Assembly: GCA_039707465.1 (NCBI GenBank)
Contig: CM077648.1
Coordinates: 16,261,119 to 16,325,118, forward strand
DNA from: Rhabdophis nuchalis
Lineage: Eukaryota > Chordata > Lepidosauria > Squamata > Natricidae
Direction of reading: 5' to 3'
DNA length: 64,000 nt
The notes beneath the pieces are model-generated. The model had not been told where the DNA came from. It saw nothing but the letters and a program-made list of their open reading frames with translations, and ran no database searches. A program made the translations under genes and the position numbers. Shown one piece after another: positions 10,867 through 20,618 of this stretch (position 1 is its first letter; each line of letters starts with the position of its first letter).

Positions 10867-11398
10867 GTAAGTAAGTAAACAAAAACAATTGGTGTCCTGT
10901 GCTCGCAAAGGGAGAAGAAGAAATTATGGGTCTGGCTGCAGTCTGGCTAGCTAGAATATTTATTCCAAACAAGAATGAAACCCAATGAAGTGGTTGATTG
11001 CTTACTGCTTATGTGAGGAGAATAAGTGCTTTTGTATACAATGATTGAAACCCTAATGTTCCCCCCTCTATATTCCACCCGACTTCATGATGGTGTTTGA
11101 ACATGAGAAGTGTTGAGTGTTTTCATAATGGCAGACTCTGGCCTGAGAACTACTGGCTGCCAGCTAAATGTTCTCTCGTACCTACTCCTAAACAAACCAA
11201 AATGATCGGTCTTATAATGCAGGCTGGTCAGAGAGACAATCAACATTCCAAGCATGTTTAGTACAATACAGTATTATAAAAGAAGTCATTAATGGTCACA
11301 TATCATCATTCATATAGTTTCCTTCATATTCTTCCCCTTAGAATATGTTGGATTCCACCCCCCACCCCCCCAAAGGTCAGAGTTTTTAATTCCATTTA
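10867..11398. other. No recognised gene or repeat
   Basis: Unique-looking DNA; nothing supported. Confidence 0.5.
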
Positions 11399-11908
11399 AT
11401 TCCAGAGTTTTTAACTGCATACAGTTTTGGTCGCCACGATGTAGAAAAGACGTGGAGACTCTGGAAAGAGTGCAGAGAAGAGCAACCAAGATGATTAGGG
11501 AACTGGAGACTAAAACATATGAAGAACGGTTGCAGGAACTGGGTATGTCTAGTTTGATGAAGAGAAGGACCAGGGGAGACATGATAGCAGTGTTCTGATA
11601 TCTCAGAGGGTGCCACAAAGACGAGGGAGTCAAACTATTCTCCAAGGCACCTGAGGGCAGGACAAGAAGCAATGGGTGGAAACTAATCAAGGAGAGAAGC
11701 AACTTAGAACTAAGGAGAAATTTCCTGACAGTTAGAACAATTAACCTCTGGAACAGAAGTTGCCTCCAGAAGTTGTGAATGCCCCAAGAAGATGTTAGAT
11801 AGCCATTTGTCTGAAATGGTATAAGGTTCCTGCCCACGCAGGGGGTTGGACTAGAAGACCTACAAGGTCCCTTCCAACTCTGCTATTGTATTGTATTGTA
11901 TTGTATTG
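11399..11908 (+). mobile_element. CR1 LINE 3' end with (TATTG)5
   Basis: Same CR1 C-terminal coding and 3' UTR as at 4418, but with an in-frame TGA in place of CGA at about 11597. There is also a deletion in the C-terminal coding part (gccccaagaagatgttagat). The tail has five TATTG units at 11884-11908. Dead, 5'-truncated copy. Confidence 0.93.
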
Positions 11909-12274
11909 ATACCTTCCTCTTACAGAAAGATAGATTGACAATTTTCTGGCAAGCTATATTTAAGACTTTTCTTAAAAAATGAATAATCTTCGACTGGCCC
12001 AAAGACTGAACAACGTTAGTGGTGTTATCACAGAAAATTAATATTGCCTGTTGGAGCTTTGTCCCCTGATAGATTTCTTATTCAGCAGGAGGAGGAGGAG
12101 GAAGAGGGGGAGCAGGAGGAGGAGGAGAACTTCAATGATGATAACATGATGATTTCTTGGCAGCGTGACTGCTGCTTCCTGCCTTACCATTCTCAGCCCT
12201 TATTTCAGGTGATTTGATGATCATATTGACATGGTTTTCTTGGGAACTAGATAGCTATATGGCTTGTTACTGTT
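11909..12274. other. No recognised gene; purine-rich run
   Basis: A GGA-rich stretch at about 12087-12131 is the only notable feature. Confidence 0.5.
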
Positions 12275-12280
12275 TTACAG

Positions 12281-12472
12281 ATTATAGCTTTGATCTTCAT
12301 CAAAGTACAGACTGGATCTGAGGAGGTTCTTCCACCTGCTGAAACCGTCCAGAAGCTCCTCTTAGTCAAAAGATGGCATCTTTTTCACTTCTCGTTGCTT
12401 GGTTTTATGGCTTTAATTGGAGTATTTTTTTATCTTTTTGCTGTCATTTTCTCAGAATTCAAAAGGGCATGA
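12281..12472 (+). other. Candidate terminal exon or chance ORF with a membrane segment
   Basis: ttactgttttacag ends at 12280 and would be a reasonable splice acceptor. The open frame after it ends with TGA at 12470-12472. The C-terminus has a hydrophobic stretch (FSLLGFMALIGVFFYLFAVI) followed by a short polar tail (SEFKRA), like the end of a single-pass membrane protein. I do not recognise a family. No clear AATAAA follows nearby. It could be chance. Confidence 0.2.
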
Positions 12473-12868
12473 GAAAGAAGAAAAGGAAAGAAGAAAGCAG
12501 AGACGATGCTGATCATGGATTAATTAAAATGTTTAAATATATGGAATAATAGTTATTTTGATATGATTTTGGGGCTGCACCGATCAGTTCTTAAATCTCT
12601 TTTCTGTTTCCTGTCTTTTCTTCCCTATGTTCAATTATTCTCTTACATGAAATGTCCAAGCTCATATTGCCAGTTTTAGTTTCTTGCTGTGTAGGGAGCT
12701 TTTTAGTAAACTTATTCATGTTATGTCTTTCTTTTTTATTTCTTTCAAGCTGGTTTAGCTTTAGATTGAATGAAAATATTAATTTTAATGCTATGTATAA
12801 TAGCTGCAATGTTTATCTATTAATATCAGGACAGGAGTCCCATTTGGTACACAGTGAGCAGGACTAGG
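12473..12868. other. No recognised gene or repeat
   Basis: AT-rich. The short ORFs on both strands (12591-12867) are mutual shadows without domain content. Confidence 0.5.
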
Positions 12869-13345
12869 AGATTTATTTATTTATTTATTAAATTTATATC
12901 CTGCCCTTCTCCAAAAGGACCCAGGGCGGCGCACAGGAATTTAAAATACATACGAAATAATACAAAAAATTTAAAAACCAATTAAATATCAGCCCTGCGC
13001 TAAAACCAATTAAAACCAATTAAAATCCCCAAATAAAACTATCTACACTAGTCCCAGCGGAGGTTATGTTAGGCTGGCTTGATGAAAGAGGTGTGTTTTT
13101 AAACACTGGAGGAAGAGGCGTACCAGTGATGGTACGGAGTTCTGGGGGTAGGTCGTTCCACAGGGCAGGGCCCGCCACAGAGAAGGCCCTTCCCCTGGGT
13201 GTCGCCAGTTGGCATTGTCCGGCTCCCTGAGAAGTCCCTCTCTGTGGGAGCGTATCGGTCTAAGGGGTGTATGGGGCAGGAGACGGTCTCGCATATAACT
13301 AGGTCCCGAGCCATGGAGCGCTTTGAAGATCGTCGTCAAAAATGT
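12869..13345 (-). mobile_element. L2-like LINE 3' end
   Basis: The (ATTT)n tail at about 12871-12890 is followed by cctgcccttctcc and gacccagggcggcgcacagg. The minus-strand coding part retains HGSGPSYMRDRLLPHT and PIRSHREGLL, with frameshifts after it. It is 5'-truncated near 13345. Confidence 0.85.
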
Positions 13346-13439
13346 GATTTTATACTCTGCATGGAAGTGAATGCGCATTATGGAGTCCAGAAAGCATGAT
13401 ATTGGAGTCACCAGGAAGAAAAGACAAGATGGAGGAAAT

Positions 13440-13860
13440 TTATAAGACGCAGAAAGGGATCAAAAAATCCAACAGTATATTGGCCCAATAAATGCCATTA
13501 TACATAGTAGTTGATGTTAGTATCTGTGGTAAGAAAAGGTTAGTCTCAGTAGTAGAGAAGAGTTTTTTGATACCGGCATAGAAACCTTCTATTTCAAGCT
13601 CTGTTGCATCAGCCATTGAGGCATAGACTTGGACAACTGATTCTGAGAGAGTTGGCATAGCTTTGGATGGTCATAATGTGATCATTAACCGTTGAGAAGC
13701 TTTCTACTGCTTGGGTGAGTTTCTGGCTTGTGATAAAGGCCACTCCATTTGTTTTCCTGGCATCCCAAGCAATAAATAGCGAATTCCTCAGACTGGAAAT
13801 AGCTGTTGTCTATCCAGTGTAGCTTCTTGTTGCCAAGAAAACTTGATTTTCAACCTGGTC
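13440..13860 (-). pseudogene. RTE/BovB-like LINE endonuclease fragment, frameshifted
   Basis: On the minus strand, three frames together carry parts of an AP-endonuclease domain: KLHW…FQSEEFAIY, then GVAFITSQKLTQAVESF…NDHIMTI, then VVQVYAS…ELEIEGFYAGI. The order and spacing match the BovB/RTE endonuclease (GVA…NDR…QVYAPT…FY). At least two frameshifts break it. The sequence up to about 14240 on the same strand may belong to the same element. Family assignment is by eye. Confidence 0.65.
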
Positions 13861-14249
13861 ATTCCCTGTCTGATAATATCCAATTTGGCTTGGCTTATTC
13901 CTTGGACATTTCACCAATGATTGCATCAGCATTGGAATTTCTGCAAGATTTTCCCCAGGAACTTTATTAATGCCTTGACTACTCAAGTCCTTGCTCTTCT
14001 CCTGTAGGTTGTTGGATACCTTCTGGCCTGGAGACTGTACCATTGAACATCATTTTCAGATTCATTTGAGAACCTTTCCACAAGATTTTCTTGGTCCTAA
14101 GAAGTACTAAAACACAGTGATGACCCAACTTTAACAACTTTCCACAGCTCATGGGGAACTTCGGGAGGAATTGTCTTGTTCCTGGTTCAATCCAGTGTTC
14201 TTTCCATGACCATCGATCTTGCAATGGTGCTGAACAAGTGGTGGTTACA

Positions 14250-14400
14250 ACTGGTCCTTGGTGCTTAGATTGTAATTGCGATTATGAGTGATCTGTGGTC
14301 ATGTGATTGCAATTTCCAATGTTTCCTGCTAGCTTTCCTCAAACAAAGTCAGTGGGGAAGTCTGCAGGAAGTTGTAGTCATGTGACAACTTTGCTTAATT
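14250..14400. mobile_element. Possible Tigger-like fragment
   Basis: gtcatgtgattgcaatttcc and caaagtcagtggggaagtct resemble internal words of the Tigger-like elements at 31181 and 60038. No ends are seen. Confidence 0.35.
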
Positions 14401-14480
14401 ATGGCAATTCGGATGGCTGGAACTGCTGTTGCTATGTGGCGTGGTCACATAGTGCCATGCTTTATAACCATCTCCTATGG

Positions 14481-15360
14481 CTGTGATGGCAAACCTATGG
14501 CATGCGTGCCACAGGTGCCATGCGAAGCACTCTCTGGGGGCACATGAGCTGTTGCCCAGTTCAGCTCCACCACAATACAATACAATACAATAGCAGAGTT
14601 GGAAGGGACCTTGTAGGTCTTCTAGTCCAACCCCCTGCGTGGGCAGGAACCTTATAACATTTCAGACAAATGGCTATCCAACATCTTCTTAAAGACTTCC
14701 AGGGTTGGGGCATTCACAACTTCTGGAGGCAAGCTGTTCCAGAGGTTAATTGTTCTTACTGTCAGGAAATTTCTCCTTAGTTCTAAGTTGCTTCTCTCCT
14801 TGATTAGTTTCCACCCGTTGCTTCTTGTTCTGCTCTCAGGTGCCTTGGAGAATAGTTTGATTCCCTCTTCTTTGTGGCACTCTCTGAGATATCGGAACAC
14901 TGCTATCATGTCTCCCCTGGTCCTTCTCTTCATCAAGCTAGACATACCCAGTTCCTGCAGCCGTTCTTCATATGTCTTAGTCTCCAGTCCCCTAATCATC
15001 ACACATGCACAAGTGCCTCCCTCTGACCAGCTGGTTTTTGGAAGATGGTCATGCATGCATGGGGCGGAGTGGGGAGGTCCCAGAAGTTCCGGAAATCCAG
15101 AAATAGGCCTGTTTCCAGCTCCGGAGGACCTCCAAAGCTCAGGGGGAGGCCGTTTTCGCCTTCCGGGAGACTCAAGGAAAGCTTGCAGAGCCTGGGGAGT
15201 GTGAAAATGCCCCCCCTCCGTGATGCAGGAAGCCGAATAGGCTGCACAGGGGGGTTCCCTCGCATATCCGCAGGGTGTGTGTGTGCACTGCATTACGGGT
15301 GTGGGCACATGTGAGCGTGCACAATTTCTTCACACGAGGACTAAAAGGTAGCCATCACTG
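14481..15360. mobile_element. hAT MITE (gatggcgaacc family) interrupted by a CR1
   Basis: The left part (14481-14572) reads ctgtgatggcaaacctatgg…catgcgtgccacaggtgcc. The right part (15001-15360) ends aaaaggtagccatcactg, the inverted counterpart. The CR1 at 14573-15000 sits between them. The possible duplication tcctatgg / ctatatgg matches only 5 of 8, so it is old. The interior is GC-rich and non-coding. Intact relatives are at 36390 and 36813. Confidence 0.65.
14573..15000 (-). mobile_element. CR1 LINE 3' end inside a hAT MITE
   Basis: A (CAATA)4 tail at 14573-14592 is followed by the standard CR1 3' UTR. The minus-strand coding frame is open through KTYEERLQELGMSSL…LWNSLPPEVV. It is truncated after cctaatcatc at 15000, where the hAT resumes. 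Confidence 0.92.
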
Positions 15361-15700
15361 CTATATGGGAATTACTTTGAGAACTAGGGGAAAGAACTAT
15401 CAGATAAGAGCCCACAGTTGCCTAATGAGTAGAGAAAGACACTCAGAAAGCAAACGACTTAGGCTGTAGAAAAGATAGTGAGAATTTTTTTCTTTTCAGA
15501 CCTGCAAGCTTCCATACATTTACAATAAATTAGAATTGGAATTGGATGATGTGGTCATGTTTCCTGTCTGATCTATCTGCGAAGGCTGACAATCAACAAA
15601 CCTGGGGCTAAAAACTAAACTTAGATTGGCTTGGAAACCAGTACTTAGATATGTTGCTTAAGATGATTCCTAGAATTTTCAAGCTCTAACTGGCTAGAGC
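15361..15700. other. No recognised gene or repeat
   Basis: Nothing supported. Confidence 0.5.
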
Positions 15701-15701
15701 A

Positions 15702-15785
15702 GGGGTCTGCAAAGTTGGCTCCTTTAAGACCGGTGGACTTCAACTCCCAGAATTCCCCAGCCAGTCAGTCCCACAGGGGAAAAAA
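15702..15785. mobile_element. Half of a foldback hAT MITE
   Basis: gcaggggtctgcaaagttgg, ggacttcaactcccagaatt and ccccagccag match the left arm of the foldback elements at 20476 and 46432. The right arm is missing. Confidence 0.7.
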
Positions 15786-15811
15786 ATTTTTAGCCAGAAA
15801 TTAATGCTATA

Positions 15812-16388
15812 CAGGTCCTCAACTTATAACCATTTGCTTGGTGACCATTCAAAGTTACATTGGCACTGAAAAACGTGATTTATGACAGTTTTCGCATTGT
15901 TGCAGTATCCCCATGGGCATGTGGTCAAAATTCGGATACTTGGCAACTGGTTCATACCTATAATGGTTGCAGTTTCCCAGAGTCATGTGATCATCTTTTG
16001 TGACGGGGTAGGTTCCGGCAGGCACTACTGCCGGTTTGCTCATGTGCGCACTTGATGCATGCTGCTTGCGCATGCACAGTGCAGTTAAAATTGTTCTGGG
16101 CATGTGCAGACCTGAAAACCAAGATGCTGTTGCTGCCACCGCCGCCCAGGAAACCCGTTAGGGGGCTTGGCAGGCCAGGCCACCAAACCAGTAGAAGCCC
16201 ACCCCTGTTTTGTGACCTTCTGACACACAAAGCCAATGGGGAAGCCTGATTCACTGGACAACCATGCTACTAACTTAACAACTGTAACTTAACAATTGTG
16301 ACAAGAACGTTGTAAAATGGGACAAAACACACTTAACAGATGGCTTGCTTAGCAACAGAAATTTTGATCATAAGTCGAAGACTGCCCG
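15812..16388. mobile_element. Tigger-like TIR element, TA-flanked, carrying a hAT MITE
   Basis: TA (15810-15811) precedes caggtcctcaacttataacc. The far end is cataagtcgaagactgcccg followed by TA (16389-16390). Internal words are gtgacc…caaagttac, catggggcatgtggtc-like text, and caaagccaatggggaagcct. The same family lies at 31181, 39205, 41021, 59800 and 60038. TA flanks and CAG-type ends suggest a non-autonomous pogo/Tigger element; this is inference. A hAT MITE lies inside (16004-16207). Confidence 0.75.
16004..16207. mobile_element. hAT MITE inside the Tigger-like element
   Basis: Starts cggggtaggttccggcaggc and ends agaagcccacccctg. A perfect 8-bp target duplication TTTTGTGA lies at 15996-16003 and 16208-16215. 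GC-rich and non-coding. Confidence 0.9.
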
Positions 16389-16393
16389 TAGTA

Positions 16394-16569
16394 CAGTGGT
16401 GGGTTTCAATTTTTTTAGAACCTACTCTGTAGGTGTGGCCTATTTTGTGGGCGTGGCTTGGCAGTCATGTGATAGGGTGGGAGTGGCTACCTTTTAAAAT
16501 GTGGTGAAACTCATTTAACAACGCTCTTGCTTAGCAACCAAAATTTTGGACTCAATTGTGATAATAAAT

Positions 16570-16649
<80 letters not shown>

Positions 16650-16817
16650 TCCTTCCTTTCTTCCTCCCTTTCCTTTCCTTTCCTTCCCGTTGGGTCACTG
16701 GCAGCGGTGGGCCAGATTTACTTCCAGGTACGCCGGTGGAATCCCCTCTCACCGGTTCTCTAAATTTCACCAACCAGCTCTCACGAGTAGGTGCGAGCCT
16801 GCAGAAACCCACCACTG
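16394..16817. mobile_element. hAT MITE (cagtggtgggttt family) with internal (CTTT)n
   Basis: Starts cagtggtgggtttcaa and ends gcagaaacccaccactg (inverted match). A perfect 8-bp duplication CCGTAGTA lies at 16386-16393 and 16818-16825. The left arm contains gaacctactctgtaggtgtg and tggactcaattgtgat. Then come a (CTTT)n array and a right arm with gggtcactggcagcgg. It inserted at the very end of the Tigger-like element. Sister copies: 18342, 45761, 55839. Confidence 0.95.
16570..16650 (+). repeat. (CTTT)n microsatellite inside a hAT MITE
   Basis: About twenty tetramers, followed by a CCTTCC/CCTTT-rich flank. It holds the same internal position in all four sister elements. The apparent serine/phenylalanine or lysine/glutamate ORFs here are translations of the array. 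Confidence 0.95.
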
Positions 16818-17326
16818 CCGTAGTACCAGGCTTTGGCACCCACAAAAACCTTATTTGTTTCTATCTGTAAGGCAGCATTCTTAATTCATAATTGGTGTGT
16901 TCTTTGGATCCATAATCAGAAGCCTCCCTGCAGGGAAAAAAAACCCTGGCTAATAAAGAATTCATATTGCTTTATGATTTCTTATGTGGTCAGTCATTTC
17001 ACATAGGAAATGAAATCTCAGTAAACAATACCCAACTTCACGTGACTGATGAGTGAATTACAGATGATGTATTTCCTGGCTTGATAGGTGGAATTAATCA
17101 GCATGCCTTCTCCCCATGTAGATTCACTTCATTTCATTTTAAGGCAGCAACATTTGATGGACAAAGAAATGTAGACTATAATTAATGAGTAAGTAGCTTT
17201 TTGATATTTTTTTTAAAGCAAAGTAACTGTGCAGGCACATGGATGGAAAGTTGGACAAGAGGAGGTTCTCAAATAATGCATGATCCTAGAAAAAAGACAC
17301 TAAGAATGTGAAAATAGGTTTTGAAA
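16818..17326. other. No recognised gene or repeat
   Basis: AT-rich and unique-looking; nothing supported. Confidence 0.5.
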
Positions 17327-17451
17327 GTCCCAAAGGTGCTTTTGCAAGAGGCAACTGCGCTTTCTGGTTTTTCTTTGAGGAGGTTTCACTTCTCAATCAA
17401 GAAGCTTCTTCAGCTCTCAAGAGTTGCCTCTGGAAAAAGCACCTTTGGGAC
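17327..17451. repeat. Inverted repeat with about 30-bp arms
   Basis: gtcccaaaggtgctttt…gaggcaactg (17327-17357) mirrors gagttgcctctggaaaaagc…acctttgggac (17421-17451). The loop contains caagaagcttcttcagctc. I recall similar text in reptile retroelement ends but cannot name the family. Confidence 0.7.
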
Positions 17452-17611
17452 AACCATGACCCGGATGACTGAGAATCCCCATTGACAGGTGATTTGAATG
17501 TTCTTTTGTCATTCTGAAATATCTCTCTTTAAGGATTGCCACAGTCCTATTAAGGTTAAATTAAGGATAAATGTTAAGCTATTTAAATTTAGTAACTGGA
17601 GCAGTGGGTTG

Positions 17612-17931
17612 TGTTGAGGTCCTCGACTTGTGACCGGTCCTCGACTTATGACCGGCCACAAGTCTTCGTCCTCCAGCTTGTAGGCTAGGCAACAGCCAGT
17701 CGCGTCTGATTGGCTAAGACGTGACTGGCTGGGCTTTGGTTACCGGGCTGCCTGATTGGTTCCCTGCTTGACAGCTCTTGTATAAATAGCTGTCAAGCGG
17801 GGAGGCCCCTGTCTACCGCACCTTTTAACTTGCTTTTACTGTTGGACTGTTTTGGTTGCGTTCTGCCAATAAACGGCTTTTGTTTGAACCTACCTGAGAC
17901 GGACTCCCTCTCTCTCCCTCAATCTACAACA
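17612..17931 (+). mobile_element. Solo LTR, 320 bp, with 5-bp target duplication
   Basis: Starts tgttgaggtcctcgacttg and ends caatctacaaca, so TGTTG…CAACA inverted ends. A perfect 5-bp duplication GGTTG lies at 17607-17611 and 17932-17936. It contains CCAAT-like tgattggt words, a TATA box and a poly(A) signal. No gag or pol is present, so it is a solo LTR left by recombination. Whether it is ERV or Gypsy-type cannot be told from the LTR alone. Confidence 0.88.
17781..17873 (+). promoter_or_regulatory. LTR promoter (TATAAATA) and poly(A) signal
   Basis: TATAAATA at 17781-17788 and AATAAA at 17868-17873 fall in the order expected of U3 and R in an LTR. They serve the former retroelement, not a host gene that I can see. 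Confidence 0.75.
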
Positions 17932-18341
17932 GGTTGTGCAGTGAGTCAGAACACACAGTTATAGTTGATTGGTTGGAGAGTGCTGGCTCCTGTGAGGCAA
18001 CCTGCACTGTGATTGGTTGCCATGGGTATAGAGAGGGAGTTTCCTTTTTCCCGCCTTTTTCTTCTGTGTATGCTATGTGATTTACCTCATGGTGCTCCTG
18101 TTTGCCTCACTATCTAGTTTGCTCTCGCTGTATAGTTGTAAAATATATTTATTTACATGAAACTGGAAGTTTATGTCAGCGTCTCTGACTTCATTTGAAC
18201 ATTTGCTGCACAATACCCTGACAGTAAATTTCACTAAATATCTTCCAAATATTTTTGCCACATGTTACAATGCAAGATATGGTCTAATGTTAACCCTGTA
18301 TTCATTTTATAAGTAATCTGGAATTGATTTAAAGATGGAAG

Positions 18342-18794
<453 letters not shown>

Positions 18795-18977
18795 GATGGA
18801 AGGTAGAAATCACATAAATAACTAAACATGCCAAAAAGCTTGTTTGTTAATGTAATATAGTTATAACTTCCTTGATTTTTAAGGCCAGAAAACATAAATA
18901 GGATTCCTAGTACATTTTGTAGAAGGCATCTGGATGTATTTAAAGTGGATGTTGTTGTTCATGATCCTTCTGTATCT

Positions 18978-19885
18978 TGAATACCGGCAGGAATAGCCAA
19001 CACTCCAGAAGATAGGCTTAAGATACAGAAGGACCTTGACAGTCTGGAACATTGGCCGCTATCTAACAAAATGAAATTCAGTGGTGAAAAATGTAAGGTT
19101 CTACATTTAGGCAAGAAAAACAAAATGCACAGGTTCAGTATAGGTGGTACCTTGCTCAATAGTAGTAACTGTGAGAGGGATCTTGGAGTCCTAGTGGACA
19201 ACCATTTAAATATGAGCCAACAGTGTGCAACAGCTGCCAAAAAAGCCAGCACAGTTCTAAGCTGCATAAACAGAGGGATAGAATCAAGATCATGTGACAT
19301 GTTAATACCACTTTATAAGGCCTTGTAAGGTCACACTTGGAATACTGCATTCAGTTTTGGTCACCATGATGTAAAAAAGATGTGGAAACTCCAGAAAAAA
19401 TGCAGAGAAGAGCAACAAAGATGATTAGGGGATTGGAGGCTAAAACATAAGAAGACTGGTTGGAGAAACTGGATAGGTCTAGTTTAATGAAAAGAAGGAC
19501 CAGGGGACACATGATAGCAGTGTTCCAATATCTCAGGGGTTGCCACAAACAAGAGGAAATGAAGCTATTCTCCAAGGCACCTAGAGGTAGAACAAGAAGC
19601 AATGGGTGGAAACTAATCAAGGAGAGAAGCAACTTAGAACGGAGAAGAAATTTCCTGACAGTTAGAACAATTAATTAGTGGAACAGCTTGCCTCCAGAAG
19701 TTGAGAATGCTCCAACACTGGAAGTTTTTAAGAAGAGATTGGATAACCACTTGTCTGAAGTGGTGTAGGCTTTTCTGCCTAAGCAGGGGGTTGAACTAGA
19801 AGACCTCCAAGGCCCCTTCCAACTCTCCTATCCTATCCTATCCTATCCTATCCTATCCTACCCTACTCTACCCTACCCTACCCTA
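18978..19885 (+). mobile_element. CR1 LINE, longer 5'-truncated copy with (TCCTA)n tail
   Basis: It extends into the RT C-terminal region. From about 18981 the text gataggcttaagatacagaa begins RT-region coding, followed by thumb-like sequence, the standard C-terminus and ggggttgaactagaagacct. The tail is (TCCTA)n with variants at 19826-19883, not TATTG. This shows a different tail pentamer in an older or distinct CR1 subfamily. Confidence 0.92.
19071..19676 (+). pseudogene. CR1 ORF2 C-terminal remnant
   Basis: 19071-19328 reads MKFSGEKCKVLHLGKKNKMH…ERDLGVLVDNHLNMSQQ…AAKKAS…PLYKAL, the conserved segment after the CR1 RT palm (KCKVLHLG, DLGVLVD, LNMSQQC). A stop follows at 19326-19328. The coding continues in another frame from 19460 (SLMKRRTRGHMIAVFQYL). 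It is therefore broken and cannot supply enzyme. Confidence 0.9.
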
Positions 19886-19973
19886 TCCTAATGATGATGG
19901 CAATGAAAGTGGTGGCGAGGCCTTTAACACTATTGAACAATATCTGCTTATCCCTGTCCTTGGGAAGGACTCA

Positions 19974-20043
19974 ATGAATGGATAAAAATGCCAAATTCAA
20001 TCTAAAGATCAGGCTGACTGCATGATGAATCGTAATATAAAAA
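19974..20043. repeat. Segment repeated at 10487-10553
   Basis: See the partner. ggataaaaatgccaaattca and gactgcatgatgaatcgtaa are shared with small changes. No terminal structure was found. Confidence 0.5.
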
Positions 20044-20467
20044 GAGTGCTCAAATTGTCTGCCGATCTGTTATTTGTAGTTATCAAATTATAGGTGTATT
20101 AGATACATTCAGTGCTCGCCTTTCTTTGCTGTGCTTGACGAAACTGAATGAGGGTTTTTTTTTCTTTTTAAAGAGAAGATATCCTTCAATTAACAATTTA
20201 CGTTTCAACAGCAGCTGGTGGTTTTTTGTTTTCCTACTTCCTGCTGCTTGCTAGGGGTTTTCTTCTTATTTGCCATCATTGTCTTTGGCCTCGTTTGGCC
20301 TTACTGTCACCATGATATTATTCTATCAGCAAGAATCCTGAAGCATCATCATCATGAAACCACAGCCAATTAGAGTCGGTGAAAATGAGACCAAGGATGG
20401 CGAGGAACATGAAGAAGCCAGCATCAAGACCAGGGCCGTAAAACCATCTCTTGGCAAAAGAGTCAAA
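20044..20467. other. No recognised gene or repeat
   Basis: T-rich stretch; nothing supported. Confidence 0.5.
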
Positions 20468-20475
20468 GTCTAGAT

Positions 20476-20610
20476 CAGGGGTCCCCAACCTTTGCAACTT
20501 TAAGTCTGAAGGACGTCAGCTCCCAGAATTCTCCAGCCAGCTTTGCTGGCTGGAGAATTCTGGGAGCTGAAGTCCTTCAGACTTAAAGTTGCAAAGGTTG
20601 GAGACCCCTG
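20476..20610. mobile_element. Foldback hAT MITE, 135 bp
   Basis: Almost perfectly palindromic: caggggtccccaacctttgc…cagccagctttgctggctgg…gcaaaggttggagacccctg. A perfect 8-bp duplication GTCTAGAT lies at 20468-20475 and 20611-20618. The whole element is inverted repeat, with no coding. Sister copies: 22652, 43325, 46432, and decayed ones at 15702, 35178 and 62206. Confidence 0.95.
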
Positions 20611-20618
20611 GTCTAGAT

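Larger units (their letters stand above)
17597..18223 (+). mobile_element. Older LTR-like element, split by a younger solo LTR
   Basis: Without the inserted LTR, a segment of about 300 bp runs from tggagcagtgggttg to caataccctgaca. It is flanked by gtaac (17592-17596) and gtaaa (18224-18228), 4 of 5 identical. It holds two attggtt (inverted CCAAT) boxes at about 17969 and 18012 and tataga after them. TG…CA ends and a short duplication suggest a solo LTR. No internal region remains. Confidence 0.4.

Noticed and set aside
15045..15314. GC-rich ORFs on both strands
   Set aside because: Interior of the hAT element split by CR1; no codon bias or domain.
16527..16884. Serine/phenylalanine/leucine-rich and lysine/glutamate-rich ORFs (also at 18475-18895, 45520-46071, 55673-56102)
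   Set aside because: Translations of (CTTT)n arrays and hAT arms; no start context or conserved domain.
17781..17788. TATA box as a host gene promoter
   Set aside because: It lies inside a solo LTR with its own poly(A) signal and target duplication; no downstream host exon is seen.
20476..20610. Palindrome as a replication origin or terminator
   Set aside because: The 8-bp duplication and multiple sister copies show it is a foldback MITE.
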